Source of the DNA: Candidatus Nitrosopumilus sp.
Lineage (GTDB): Archaea > Thermoproteota > Nitrososphaeria > Nitrososphaerales > Nitrosopumilaceae
DNA length: 64,000 nt
Reading direction: 5' to 3'
NCBI GenBank assembly: GCA_029862085.1
Contig: JAOTXZ010000004.1
Coordinates: forward strand, 1-64,000
Shown piece by piece: positions 19,748 through 29,656 of this stretch (position 1 is the first letter of the stretch; each line of letters begins with the position of its first letter). The notes under the pieces were generated by a model. The model saw only the letters and a program-made list of their open reading frames with translations, had not been told where the DNA came from and did not search any database. A program made the position numbers and the translations under genes.

Positions 19748-20184
19748 AAATATTCTTTTTTTGGTCTTCTTTTTTTTATTTTTAGCAACGAAGCACCTAC
19801 TACCATAACCGGTACAGATAAGATCATAAAGAGAATTGGCGTGTATGTTACAGTATCTGTAATGAATGCCTCTTCAATTTTATCGACAAGAGTATAACAG
19901 TATGCCATTCCAACAAGCAATACAACACCACCTGCAAGGATAAGGTAACCAATTGGTTTTGAACCATAACGTCTAGACATCAAATATGGAAGACCAGCCA
20001 TAATAGCAGCTGGGGCAACACCAATTGAAATAAACTGAAAAATTTTAGGATCTGGATCAAAGTCCAAACCAAAATCAAAATTTTCGGGAACATCAGTCAT
20101 AAATACGTAAATCGAAATCATTTCCCCAACAAACATTAGAAATAAACCTAAACTGGTAACTGCAATCCATTTTTCAATTCCCAT
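19744..20184 (-). CDS. Hypothetical integral membrane protein
   Basis: 146 aa with several hydrophobic segments. Confidence 0.7.
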   Translation of the reverse strand: MGIEKWIAVTSLGLFLMFVGEMISIYVFMTDVPENFDFGLDFDPDPKIFQFISIGVAPAAIMAGLPYLMSRRYGSKPIGYLILAGGVVLLVGMAYCYTLVDKIEEAFITDTVTYTPILFMILSVPVMVVGASLLKIKKRRPKKEYF

Positions 20185-20226
20185 TAAATTAACAAATTAC
20201 GGTTGATAAATAAACCATTCAAAAAT

Positions 20227-21267
20227 TTAGATAATACCGACTAGATTGGCCAATTCTTTTCGACATGCAGCACCAAGTTTTTCTGCAGCCTGCTCTGGTG
20301 AAACATCATTTAAGAAAATCCCGTAGCCTCTTTCTAACCCAGACCAGGATTTTGTTATTGGATAAATTTCAATGTGCCAATGAATCTGTCGGCTATTCTT
20401 TTTTTCTGGAGATAAATGAAATACCAAATTATATGAAACATTTTTGATGGTTTTTGATAAACCTCCCAAGGTCGCCCTTAAGATTAGAGACAAATCGTTA
20501 ATTTCTTTTTGAGTTATTTTAGAGAAACTTGTTGTATGTTTTTTTGGGGTTATCCAAAATTCATAAGGATATGATGGGGACCATGGACAAAATGCAATAA
20601 ACCCTTCTGTTTGAAGTACTTGTCTAGCGCTGCCAGTTTCAGCGTTAATAGTTTGACACATAACGCATACTCCTTTTTCATTTAGGATGTTATGAGATGC
20701 TTCTGCCTCAGATTCTATTATTGGTGGAATTGTTGAAAAAGTGATTAAATTCAAATGAGGATGTGGATTGTTATTTCCAGCTTCTACTCCTTGATCGCCA
20801 TAAATCGAAACGTAGGTAACTCCTTTTTGGGTATAAAGCCACCTTAATCTATCCTGGACGACCACTAAAACGTTTGACCATTGTTCAGGATCTATCGTTG
20901 CAAAAGTATCCTTTTGTTTTGGAGAAGCCACAACCACATAATGATATCCATATGCCGGTTCACTGTAATGAGGTTTATCGCTGTATGAATTTTCGGCCTC
21001 TATTGAGACTACAGGATTTTTACTTTCAAAAACTCTGATAGACCAATTTTTGACATACTCATCTTCATTATCCTGAAGACGTTGCAGCATTCCATCCTTG
21101 GCAACCAAAGAAAGGACGGAAGGATTTGTCATAGATTCATTGCCAGGAGCATAGGGCAATTTTTTAGGATCAATTACTTTGTCGTCTTTTTTTGAAATAA
21201 TCATAAAACGTTCAGAAACATAATCTTTTCTCATGTCTCCCATAGTTTTTAATGGCAGAAAACGCAT
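20227..21267 (-). CDS. galT: Galactose-1-phosphate uridylyltransferase-like (HIT superfamily)
   Basis: HPHLNLITFS, CPWSPSYPYEFWITPKKHTTSF and QIHWHIEIYP; start revised to the internal Met. Confidence 0.85.
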   Translation of the reverse strand: MRFLPLKTMGDMRKDYVSERFMIISKKDDKVIDPKKLPYAPGNESMTNPSVLSLVAKDGMLQRLQDNEDEYVKNWSIRVFESKNPVVSIEAENSYSDKPHYSEPAYGYHYVVVASPKQKDTFATIDPEQWSNVLVVVQDRLRWLYTQKGVTYVSIYGDQGVEAGNNNPHPHLNLITFSTIPPIIESEAEASHNILNEKGVCVMCQTINAETGSARQVLQTEGFIAFCPWSPSYPYEFWITPKKHTTSFSKITQKEINDLSLILRATLGGLSKTIKNVSYNLVFHLSPEKKNSRQIHWHIEIYPITKSWSGLERGYGIFLNDVSPEQAAEKLGAACRKELANLVGII

Positions 21268-21446
21268 GTTAAAATGTTTACGCAGATCTAAATTTATGAA
21301 AAATAAAACCAATTTTGAAGCTTGATGGTCTAGAAACTAGTAATTTTCATGAAAGGATAAGAAATCACTAAAACAAATTTCCAGATTCAATCAAAGCGAT
21401 TTTAAATTAATGATCGCAAATTTTTCTGCAAGCTTTAAAGGAGACT

Positions 21447-22760
21447 GTGAAAATTGGAAAATCGAAAAGTAGTATGGATAATTCGGATGTTCATATGGTT
21501 TATGTTCTATTAGATGGAGTAGGTGACCTCCCACATCCAGATTTGGACGGAAAAACACCCCTAGAAGCTGCAAATACTCCAACAATAGATAGAATAGCAA
21601 AAAATGGTTCAATTGGAGAGGTAATCTCTGTTGGAAAAGGAATAGCTCCAGAATCAGATATTGCAGTATTCAACATGTTAGGATACAAATTCCTTCATTC
21701 GGATTATGTGGGAAGAGGAGTAATAGAGGCCATAGGTGTGGGAATTGATTTTAAGGATGGAGATTTGGCTTTGAGGGGAAATTTTTCTACTTTAAATGAT
21801 GAAGGAGCAATTATTGATAGAAGGGCAGGAAGACAAATAGAGAAAAAAGATGCTCAAGAGATTGCAAAAGAGATTGAAAACAAAATAAAATTTTTCCAAC
21901 CAAATTCATCGGTGGTCGTAGCTCCCACAATAGGACATCGTGTTACAGTTAGAATAAGATCCGATGGGATCATACTTTCATCAGAAATTACCAACACAGA
22001 CCCTGCATATGCCCGAGTGGCTGGAATGGGAGTTGCAAAGGCAGTGGGAGACTTTATGCGAATTGAAAAATGTCTTCCCTTAGAGGAAACAGAGAGTTCA
22101 AAAATCACAGCAAATTTAGTAAATGAATTCACAGATCAATCTTTGCAAATAATGAAAGAAAGTCCTGTAAATCATAGGCGAGAGTATTCAAACCAAAAAA
22201 AATTAAGTTGTATATTGTTGCGAGATGCTGGAAATAAATATCCAAATGTCATTCCAATCAATGAAAAATATTCTATGAATTTTTCTTGTATTGTAGATAT
22301 GCCTGTAGAATTGGGAATTTCAAATGTGCTAAAAATGCAGGCCTTTGAAGCAGGGGGATTGACAGATTATGAAGAAAAGGCTAGAGTGGCAGCAAAAGCT
22401 ATGGAAACTCAAAATGCAATTTATGTACATCTGAAAGGCCCTGATGAATTTGGTCATGACGGAGATGCGGTAGGAAAAATGAAAAACATTGAAGAGATTG
22501 ATCAAAGATTTTTTAAGACATTATTAGAAAATATTGATTCAAAAAACGTGGCCATAGTTATTTCTGCAGATCATTCCACTCCTTGCATAAATAAGGGTCA
22601 CAGTGATGACCCGGTGCCAGTATTAGTTTCAGGAGATTTCATTAAAAATGATGGAACTACTAGAATGACAGAAGAACAAGCTAAAAAAGGCAGTATAGGT
22701 TTGTTGCAGGGTGCCGAAGTAGTCCCAACTGCTCTAAATTTAATTAAATCTCAAATTTAG
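21447..22760 (+). CDS. apgM: 2,3-bisphosphoglycerate-independent phosphoglycerate mutase, archaeal type
   Basis: LLDGVGDLPHPDLDGKTPLEAANTPTID and GHDGDAVGK...SADHSTPC motifs. Confidence 0.92.
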   Translation: MKIGKSKSSMDNSDVHMVYVLLDGVGDLPHPDLDGKTPLEAANTPTIDRIAKNGSIGEVISVGKGIAPESDIAVFNMLGYKFLHSDYVGRGVIEAIGVGIDFKDGDLALRGNFSTLNDEGAIIDRRAGRQIEKKDAQEIAKEIENKIKFFQPNSSVVVAPTIGHRVTVRIRSDGIILSSEITNTDPAYARVAGMGVAKAVGDFMRIEKCLPLEETESSKITANLVNEFTDQSLQIMKESPVNHRREYSNQKKLSCILLRDAGNKYPNVIPINEKYSMNFSCIVDMPVELGISNVLKMQAFEAGGLTDYEEKARVAAKAMETQNAIYVHLKGPDEFGHDGDAVGKMKNIEEIDQRFFKTLLENIDSKNVAIVISADHSTPCINKGHSDDPVPVLVSGDFIKNDGTTRMTEEQAKKGSIGLLQGAEVVPTALNLIKSQI

Positions 22761-23316
22761 TCAAAGTATTAGATTTTTGCATAGAAATTATCTTACTTCG
22801 AATCATATCCACATCAATGTTATAATACATTGCTGGAGAATTACCAAGCTTCTCTAAAGCACGGCCAAGCATTCCAAGACCAATCAAATAATCATTTTTT
22901 TGAGAATGAGCAAAAGCTACTGCCAATAATATTATTCCTTGTACTAATTCTTTTTCTCTGCCATGGCAATCTTTCCAAACTCCCTCAAAAGATTCATGAG
23001 ATTCCCAAAATCTTTCATGGTTAAAATAAAAAATACCGTCCTTAATGCCTGTCTCCTTTTCTATTTTCTCTTCAACAATATGTCTGGCACTAGCTAAATT
23101 TCCAATTGGATTTAATTTCTCAATTAGTAAATCTAATTCTTCTTTTTCAACTTCAATATCAAACTCTATAAAATTACTGGCTACTCGAGCAACTCTTACT
23201 GATGCCTTCATGTTTGAGCAAAGATCTCTTGCTTTATGTACTAGTTCACGTGAATCAGATGGCACATATTTTTCATTTTTAAGATGTAACATGAATCTAG
23301 CCATAAGGATAACCAC
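22744..23316 (-). CDS. DUF309 domain protein with N-terminal extension
   Basis: HERFWESHESFEGVWKDCHGREKELVQGIILLAVAF is DUF309-like. Confidence 0.75.
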   Translation of the reverse strand: MVILMARFMLHLKNEKYVPSDSRELVHKARDLCSNMKASVRVARVASNFIEFDIEVEKEELDLLIEKLNPIGNLASARHIVEEKIEKETGIKDGIFYFNHERFWESHESFEGVWKDCHGREKELVQGIILLAVAFAHSQKNDYLIGLGMLGRALEKLGNSPAMYYNIDVDMIRSKIISMQKSNTLTKFEI

Positions 23317-23387
23317 CTGTTATTTCTTAAATTTGTTCTTGGGTTTCAATCAAGGTTTATATGAAATATGAAGGGGATTTTCGATAC

Positions 23388-23828
23388 ATGTCCTTAATCC
23401 AGACCGTTAGTGATGTAAACAACACATTTCTTTCTAGAAGAGAGATTACCTGTAATTTTACAGGATTAGCAGGAAAGCTAAAAAAACTTGAGGCCATAGA
23501 AATGATAAACAAGGAATTTAGTTTGGGAGAAAAGGTCATCATCCCAATGAGATTAAAGAACCATGCAGGAAAATCTATAATCACAGGTACTTTCTTTGTC
23601 TATGATGACGAAGGGTTAGCAAAAAAACACGTCAACCCAACTATATTTTCAAGATTAGAAAAATCAAAAACCAAACTAGCTGAAGCAGAAAAAGCAGCAG
23701 AAGCATCAGCTGAAGGAACCGAGGGAAACACAAAAGATGCAGAGGAATCAACAGAAACACCAACTGAGGGAACCGAGGGAAAAACAGAAGAAACAATAGA
23801 AAAATCCAAAGAGGAAAAATCTGAATAA
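23388..23828 (+). CDS. rps24e: 30S ribosomal protein S24e with acidic Thr/Glu-rich C-terminal tail
   Basis: SRREITCNFTG core; directly followed by S27ae; start revised to ATG 23388. Confidence 0.72.
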   Translation: MSLIQTVSDVNNTFLSRREITCNFTGLAGKLKKLEAIEMINKEFSLGEKVIIPMRLKNHAGKSIITGTFFVYDDEGLAKKHVNPTIFSRLEKSKTKLAEAEKAAEASAEGTEGNTKDAEESTETPTEGTEGKTEETIEKSKEEKSE

Positions 23829-24001
23829 TGGCAGGAAAAAAGGGATCTAGTCCTAATGTTTACAAATATTTCAAAGTAGATGGGGATAAATTAACCAGGT
23901 TAAAAAAAATTTGTTCCAGATGTGGTAAAGGAATCTACATGTCCGAACACAAAGATAGACATACTTGTGGAAAATGTGGATTGACCGAATTTAACCAGTA
24001 A
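23828..24001 (+). CDS. rps27ae: 30S ribosomal protein S27ae (57 aa)
   Basis: MAGKKGSSPNVYKYFKVDGDKLTRLKKICSRCGKGIYMSEHKDRHTCGKCGLTEFNQ; missing from ORF track because of length. Confidence 0.9.
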   Translation: MAGKKGSSPNVYKYFKVDGDKLTRLKKICSRCGKGIYMSEHKDRHTCGKCGLTEFNQ

Positions 24002-24213
24002 AATCACAATCATAAAAAATACTTTACAAGTATTTATTCAATAATAATTGAATTTAACCCTTATAGTCATCATACCTTTTTAATTTTTCAAATCCATTCA
24101 AATTTAGAAAATTTTATTGAAGAAATTTTAACAAATAGGATTTAAAATCCATTAATAATCAAATTATTATACAAAATGTAAATATATCAAAAAAGAAATT
24201 CCCATAATTGTCA

Positions 24214-24342
24214 ATGGAATTAAAATGCCCCCGTTGCAATTGTCTTCCTTCGGAATGCAAAAACAGTGAAACACCATACGATTGTCCAAAATGTACATGG
24301 AAACAGTGTGATTGTTGGGAAGAAAATAATAACTTGAAATAA
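24214..24342 (+). CDS. 42-aa Cys-rich microprotein (MELKCPRCNCLPSECKNSETPYDCPKCTWKQCDCWEENNNLK)
   Basis: Short ORF with 8 Cys in CPRCNC / CPKC / CDC arrangement. Confidence 0.6.
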   Translation: MELKCPRCNCLPSECKNSETPYDCPKCTWKQCDCWEENNNLK

Positions 24343-24455
24343 ATCGTTTTTGGCTCCACCACAAAATAATTTTACTATTAAAGAAAATTTTAAATTCCAA
24401 ATAAATCACAATTGTAAAAACAAAATTATTTAGTTTTCACGCTAATGTAATTAAT

Positions 24456-24608
24456 TTATTTTTCTTCAATTCCGCAGTTGATACACATTTTTTTTGATTG
24501 GATTTCAAACCAAGTAAAAGTATGAATATATCCCTTCTTACATTCCATAGGAACATCATTAGTAATTCGATGAATTTGAAAATTATTGTCAACAATAATA
24601 TCGATCAA
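24456..24608 (-). CDS. ~50-aa zinc-finger-like microprotein (…HRITNDVPMECKKGYIHTFTWFEIQSKKMCINCGIEEK)
   Basis: Minus short ORF, possible TTG start; C..H and CINCG pattern. Confidence 0.45.
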   Translation of the reverse strand: MIDIIVDNNFQIHRITNDVPMECKKGYIHTFTWFEIQSKKMCINCGIEEK

Positions 24609-24637
24609 ACATTGAAAAATTAAAACAAAAAGATCTT

Positions 24638-25012
24638 CTAAGGAAAATCAAGAAAATATTTGTTTTTCCAAACCATTAGTTTATTAAAAATCTCCAGATA
24701 ATTTTTGGAGTTGGTAGTTATATGTACATGAGCATTAATATTTTTAAATTGACCTTCAAATACCATTCTGGTTTCAGTTTTAAATAAAGGTACTGTCACA
24801 CCAACTTTTTTGATTTTATTAAATTCATAATTGTTGATCCTAATTTTTTGTTCTTCGATCAAAATATTTTTTTTCTCAGGATTATCATTTAATTCAAGAT
24901 CTATCATTTTTTTTGTTGATTCACTCCAAACAGAAGAAGTTAAAGGCCAATGATGAACATGAATTTTATTTGCAGAGAAATTAATTTTTGGATATTGATT
25001 ATTTTCAGTCAT
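24638..25012 (-). CDS. Hypothetical protein
   Basis: 124-aa ORF overlapping the start of its minus-strand neighbour region. Confidence 0.55.
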   Translation of the reverse strand: MTENNQYPKINFSANKIHVHHWPLTSSVWSESTKKMIDLELNDNPEKKNILIEEQKIRINNYEFNKIKKVGVTVPLFKTETRMVFEGQFKNINAHVHITTNSKNYLEIFNKLMVWKNKYFLDFP

Positions 25013-25505
25013 TTGTGTTCGATTTATTTTCCATTAAATTTTTTTCATGAGCAGTTTTTTCAAAAAAGTATTCCTGTTTTTTCAAATCAGTTTCTTGTAT
25101 TATTCTACATTTTCTAATTGGAACAAGTCTAGATATTTGCTCATATGTGCTGAGTACTCTTACATCAGAGGCAAAAGCAATCTGAAGAAGAGGAGATTTT
25201 TCTTCAATCATGGGTTTTACTTGTTCATATCCTGATGCTTGCCTCATTCCAGACCGATAAAGTCCCAAGTTGATTTGGCTTTTTGAAATTTGTGGGTCTT
25301 GATAACAGCATATGGCATATTCGTCATTATTTTTTTCAATTATCGTCATTCTTGTAAACTTGTCACTCCAAGTTTCAACCTCTTTTGCCAATCGTAGAGC
25401 TTGATCCTTATTCTCAAAAACCGTCGAAACGACTAGTCTGTCTTTTTCGTAAGCCCAATAAATTCCGTAAAAATCACCACACCAATCAATATCAAAAGAA
25501 GTCAT
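25005..25505 (-). CDS. Hypothetical protein
   Basis: 166-aa ORF, 4-bp-scale overlap with the downstream ORF suggests an operon. Confidence 0.6.
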   Translation of the reverse strand: MTSFDIDWCGDFYGIYWAYEKDRLVVSTVFENKDQALRLAKEVETWSDKFTRMTIIEKNNDEYAICCYQDPQISKSQINLGLYRSGMRQASGYEQVKPMIEEKSPLLQIAFASDVRVLSTYEQISRLVPIRKCRIIQETDLKKQEYFFEKTAHEKNLMENKSNTND

Positions 25506-25588
25506 ATGTCATCTCAAAATCAGTAAAATTAAGACCTTTTGATTAACTACAAAATCTAATTTTCAAATTTGTATTATTGGATTGTTTG

Positions 25589-26299
25589 TCAATAAAGCTT
25601 TTTTTTGCGAATTTTTCCACTTTTATGTTCTAGTTCATCTATTTTTTTTAGAAATTTTGAATCAATTTTTATTTTTGAAAGAGATTCTATTGATAATTTT
25701 ACGGTATTAGAATCAAGGGAAACATTGGTTTGGGGAAGATCTTTATCAATCCAATATTTTATTACCTTATCTTCTAATTTATAGTCACGAAATCCAGAAG
25801 GGAATCTTTTGGTAATATGATCAAGCAAAGTTCTATCCTGAAAAACTGCACGTGGTTCAAACAATCTAGTTTCATCTGCATAAACATTTTCAAACAAATT
25901 TCCGGTGATCTCATCAGACAGTAAATCCATTTTAGATATTTTACGAATCAGTTCGAGATAATGTAAAAATTCATGTGCCAATATTGCATGTATTGTTCCC
26001 TTTAGGCCATAAGCAACCAGTGGTGCTGAAATTTGAATTACGACTTGAAATTTATCTTCAAACACTACTGGAATAGTACGAGCAAATAAAATCCCAAATT
26101 CATAAGAATGTGGACTAGAAGATGAGATTACTGCTGTGGGCTCCACATATGCCACCGGATATCGTATTTTGGAGGCTTTCTCAATTCGATTTATCCCCCC
26201 TACTGCAATAGGAAATCGTTTTAAAACCAGATTATAGGTATCGTCTGGAATTAATCCTTTATGATGAGATTCTTTAAATCTAATTAAAGGGTCCAACAT
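25589..26299 (-). CDS. Hypothetical protein with HExxH-type motif (putative metallopeptidase)
   Basis: IHAILAHEFLHYLELIRK contains HExxH. Confidence 0.6.
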   Translation of the reverse strand: MLDPLIRFKESHHKGLIPDDTYNLVLKRFPIAVGGINRIEKASKIRYPVAYVEPTAVISSSSPHSYEFGILFARTIPVVFEDKFQVVIQISAPLVAYGLKGTIHAILAHEFLHYLELIRKISKMDLLSDEITGNLFENVYADETRLFEPRAVFQDRTLLDHITKRFPSGFRDYKLEDKVIKYWIDKDLPQTNVSLDSNTVKLSIESLSKIKIDSKFLKKIDELEHKSGKIRKKKLY

Positions 26300-26436
26300 A
26301 CCTCCTCGAATTAAGTGATTGTAAAAAGGTTGCCAGTTTTCAATTTAGATCTTTGAAAATAAATTTTAAGAATAAAAGAAATAATTGATGAATTTGGGAG
26401 ACATTATTACACCATCCTTTGAAAGTCTCTAAGAGT

Positions 26437-26494
26437 TTGTTCAGGTCAAAAAGAACAACATTATTGTTTAAACTGAACAAACATTAGTTATAAT
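26437..26494 (+). promoter_or_regulatory. Inverted repeats TTGTTC-N10-GAACAA and TTGTTT-N5-GAACAA plus TATA-like TTATAAT upstream of response regulator
   Basis: Read directly: 26437-26442/26453-26458, 26464-26469/26475-26480, TTATAAT 26488-26494; start codon 25 bp after the TATA-like element. Confidence 0.6.
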
Positions 26495-26518
26495 CACTTT
26501 AGCTAAAAAGTAAATTTT

Positions 26519-26875
26519 GTGAAAGTACTTCATATTGACGATAATCAAAATATTACAAATTTGATCTCAGAAATGATTTCATCTTTAGGTTTTGAATATT
26601 GTGTGACAAATGATTCCAAAGAGGGATTAGAACGTATTAAAAAGGAAAAGTTCGACAGGATTCTTTTAGATATGCACATGCCCACATTAAGTGGAATCGA
26701 TGTTATTGAAACTTTAGAAAGAGAGAACATTCTAAAAGACCAAAAAATTGTAATACTTTCTGGATTTCCCTTTACTTATAATCAAAAAGAGGAGTTATTA
26801 AAAAAGAAAGGAATTCATAATTGTTTAAAAAAACCAATTGAGTTTGATGATCTTGTATATGCAATTAAAAACTAA
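26519..26875 (+). CDS. Stand-alone response regulator receiver (CheY-like)
   Basis: VLHIDDNQN, LLDMHMP, VILSGFP, LKKPI conserved receiver residues; GTG start. Confidence 0.9.
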   Translation: MKVLHIDDNQNITNLISEMISSLGFEYCVTNDSKEGLERIKKEKFDRILLDMHMPTLSGIDVIETLERENILKDQKIVILSGFPFTYNQKEELLKKKGIHNCLKKPIEFDDLVYAIKN

Positions 26876-27017
26876 AAAATTGGCATTCTTTGACATTGTT
26901 GAAATTAATTGCTATCAAGATAGATGAACCTTTAACTACAGTCACTAGATTGTTTGATACCATAAATCGATGAATTTGAAATGGATAAATTCAAAATTTG
27001 AAGGAAAACAGGTTTGA

Positions 27018-27119
27018 TTAACCAGATTTTGGCTTTCCACGTTTTGAAAGTTTTGATTTTCGGCGATTAGCTCGCTGATCTGCCCACCTTGCATGCTTAC
27101 CTTTTTTTCTTAACGGCAT
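27018..27119 (-). CDS. 33-aa very basic microprotein (MPLRKKGKHARWADQRANRRKSKLSKRGKPKSG)
   Basis: Short ORF upstream of nothing else on this strand; extremely Lys/Arg-rich composition. Confidence 0.6.
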   Translation of the reverse strand: MPLRKKGKHARWADQRANRRKSKLSKRGKPKSG

Positions 27120-27139
27120 AAACATTCAAAGAAGAGGCA

Positions 27140-28297
27140 CTAGTTATTTGTTATCATTTTAATTTCCCTAAAATCAAATTCTTCACATTTACAATTATTC
27201 TCAATTGTTTGACTGATTCCTGGAACCACATTATCACCTTTCACAAATCTTTTGATGGGTAGTCCACCTTCTGCGTTTATCACTAAATTGAATTTATTAT
27301 TGGAAATTTTTTTGTATTTTATCTTAAAAATTTTTTTTTCTGATCTTTTACCAGAATTTTCATATACAAAAACCGGATTTGTTAGGAGTTTTTTTAAATT
27401 TTTAAGACTATAAGGCTTTATTTCTTTTTCAGTAATAATTCTCATTTCTATCAGAGAGTTAAAACCCAATGGTTTTTTTGGCACATGAGAAATTATTTTA
27501 CAATTAGTGATAATTATAGAATCAATAGTAACGGTTTTGGGCAATCTAACTTTTCGCTTATTTGGATTTTGGATTCGCACAAAAAAAGGTCTTCCTGATC
27601 CTAGGACTAGACTAGATTTATCTTCTCCTCCAATCCATGTGAATTTTGCAATTGTCCCCCCAAATTTTTTAAAAAGAAATTTTGAGATTTTTCCCTCCAC
27701 ACTATCATAAATAGTCAATCCATGAAAATCACAAACTCTACATCCTTTCCCCTCGCAATTTTCACAAGATTTTTGTTTTTGAGAAAAACCTCTTTGGATT
27801 TTATTATATCTTCCTTGCAATGAAATCTGCTTTGAACGTAAATGACATGTTTTTTCTTTCATGTTAATAGTAAAGGTCACATCTGGATCCAAAAATTCAA
27901 AAGTTTTTTTGGTCTTTCTTGCAAATTGTTTTGATATCTCTCGCGTTATATCGGTTTTAACGCTATCAATTCCTCGTAATTGATATTTAGATCTTATAAA
28001 GTCATCTCGATCAATTATTGAGGGTTTTAATATCGCACCCACAACAAAGGTAGAAAAACTATAACTCGATGAACTCTCTTGCATCAATTCCAAGTAAGGT
28101 GAAAAATTATCAAATAGATTTTTACAAATATAACATTTTTTCCTAATTGAAATATTTTGTTTTAATTTTTTGCCCAAAATTCTGTTAGACGATACCTTTA
28201 ATTTTTTTGAAAACAATCTGCCAAGGCAACTATCACATAAAGAATATTTTCTTGTTATTTTTTTTGCAATAAAAGATACTTCTTTAATGCCGGTCAT
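27140..28297 (-). CDS. pus10: tRNA pseudouridine synthase Pus10
   Basis: CDSCLGRLF..CYICKNLF zinc motif; GRYNKIQRGFSQ; C-terminal GGLPIKRFVKGDNVVPG. Confidence 0.85.
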   Translation of the reverse strand: MTGIKEVSFIAKKITRKYSLCDSCLGRLFSKKLKVSSNRILGKKLKQNISIRKKCYICKNLFDNFSPYLELMQESSSSYSFSTFVVGAILKPSIIDRDDFIRSKYQLRGIDSVKTDITREISKQFARKTKKTFEFLDPDVTFTINMKEKTCHLRSKQISLQGRYNKIQRGFSQKQKSCENCEGKGCRVCDFHGLTIYDSVEGKISKFLFKKFGGTIAKFTWIGGEDKSSLVLGSGRPFFVRIQNPNKRKVRLPKTVTIDSIIITNCKIISHVPKKPLGFNSLIEMRIITEKEIKPYSLKNLKKLLTNPVFVYENSGKRSEKKIFKIKYKKISNNKFNLVINAEGGLPIKRFVKGDNVVPGISQTIENNCKCEEFDFREIKMITNN

Positions 28298-28330
28298 GAT
28301 TTATTTCAGAATTTTAGCAAAGCGGGATTT

Positions 28331-29656
28331 TTATCCAAAGCCCATTCTACGAAGATTTCCTTGCATCTGTCTTCCTTTAGATGCTTTCATCATATTCTTG
28401 GAATTTTTGTAGTTTTTTACCAGCTCTTTGACTTCATGCTCTGACCATCCAGAACCCCTCGCTATTCGTTTTATCCTGGAGGAATTCAATAAATCTGGAT
28501 CAGCCTTTTCATCTGTTGTCATGCTTTGAATAATGAATCGCCATTTTGAAACCCTATCCTCCATTTGATCAAGCTGATCATCTTTTACCATCCCTGAAAG
28601 TCCTGGCATGTTATCAAGAAAACCTCTCAAAGATCCAACTTTTGTAACTTCTTCTAATTGATAGAAAAAATCTTCCATGTTCATTTTTCCGGTTGAAATT
28701 CGTTTTAATCGTACATCATCGCCCTCATTTTCTAATCTTTTAGCAAGATCCAAAACGGCCTGAATATCACCCATACCAAGTAAACGTCCCACAAATCTAG
28801 TAGGAGAGAATTTTTCTAGATCATCTATTCTCTCTCCAGTTCCAATATACATAATTTGAGCACCAGTAGCTGCAGACGCGGCAATAGCACCACCACCCTT
28901 AGCTGAACTATCTAATTTGGTAACAATTATTCCTCCAACAGGCAAAGTATTGTGAAAGGCTTTGGCTTGATTAAAACACTGTTGACCAATGGTACCATCA
29001 ATAACAAGCAAAGCAAGATCAGGAGCAGCCACTTTGTTTATTCGCTCCATCTCATCAAGAAGATCTTGTTCTTCCTTGTGTCGTCCCGCAGTATCAATAA
29101 GAATTATGTCCAGAGGTAATTTTTCATAATGTTTTAATCCATTTTTTACAATTTCAGGGGAATCTTTGTTATTTTCTTCTCCGTATACTTCCACATTGGA
29201 TTTTTCACACATAGTACGTAATTGAACCAGGGCACCAGGTCGATACGTATCAGCACCTATAACACCAACAGAGTATCCCTGTTTTGTTAGAAATTTTGCA
29301 AGTTTTGATGTAACGGTTGTTTTTCCACTTCCTTGAATTCCGAGAAGAATAACCTTATTTTGCTTTCCAGGTTGAAAATTAAAATCAGTTTCATTTCCCA
29401 GCAATTTGGAGAGTTCATCATATAGAATCTTTACAATATGATCCTTTCTTGAAAGTCCAGGTGGAGGAGTTTCATTTAAGGAACGCTCCTCAAGATTTTT
29501 TGTAATCTCTAACACTAATCGCACATTCACATCAGACTGAAGCAAGGCCCTTTGGACGTCTTTGGATAATTCTTTGATTAATTCCTCATCAATCCCTGAA
29601 GATTTTACAATTTTCTTAATAGCATCTCTAAGATTATCCTTAAGATTATCTAACAT
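28331..29656 (-). CDS. srp54: Signal recognition particle protein SRP54
   Basis: [33 protein letters not shown], Met-rich M domain. Confidence 0.96.
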   Translation of the reverse strand: MLDNLKDNLRDAIKKIVKSSGIDEELIKELSKDVQRALLQSDVNVRLVLEITKNLEERSLNETPPPGLSRKDHIVKILYDELSKLLGNETDFNFQPGKQNKVILLGIQGSGKTTVTSKLAKFLTKQGYSVGVIGADTYRPGALVQLRTMCEKSNVEVYGEENNKDSPEIVKNGLKHYEKLPLDIILIDTAGRHKEEQDLLDEMERINKVAAPDLALLVIDGTIGQQCFNQAKAFHNTLPVGGIIVTKLDSSAKGGGAIAASAATGAQIMYIGTGERIDDLEKFSPTRFVGRLLGMGDIQAVLDLAKRLENEGDDVRLKRISTGKMNMEDFFYQLEEVTKVGSLRGFLDNMPGLSGMVKDDQLDQMEDRVSKWRFIIQSMTTDEKADPDLLNSSRIKRIARGSGWSEHEVKELVKNYKNSKNMMKASKGRQMQGNLRRMGFG

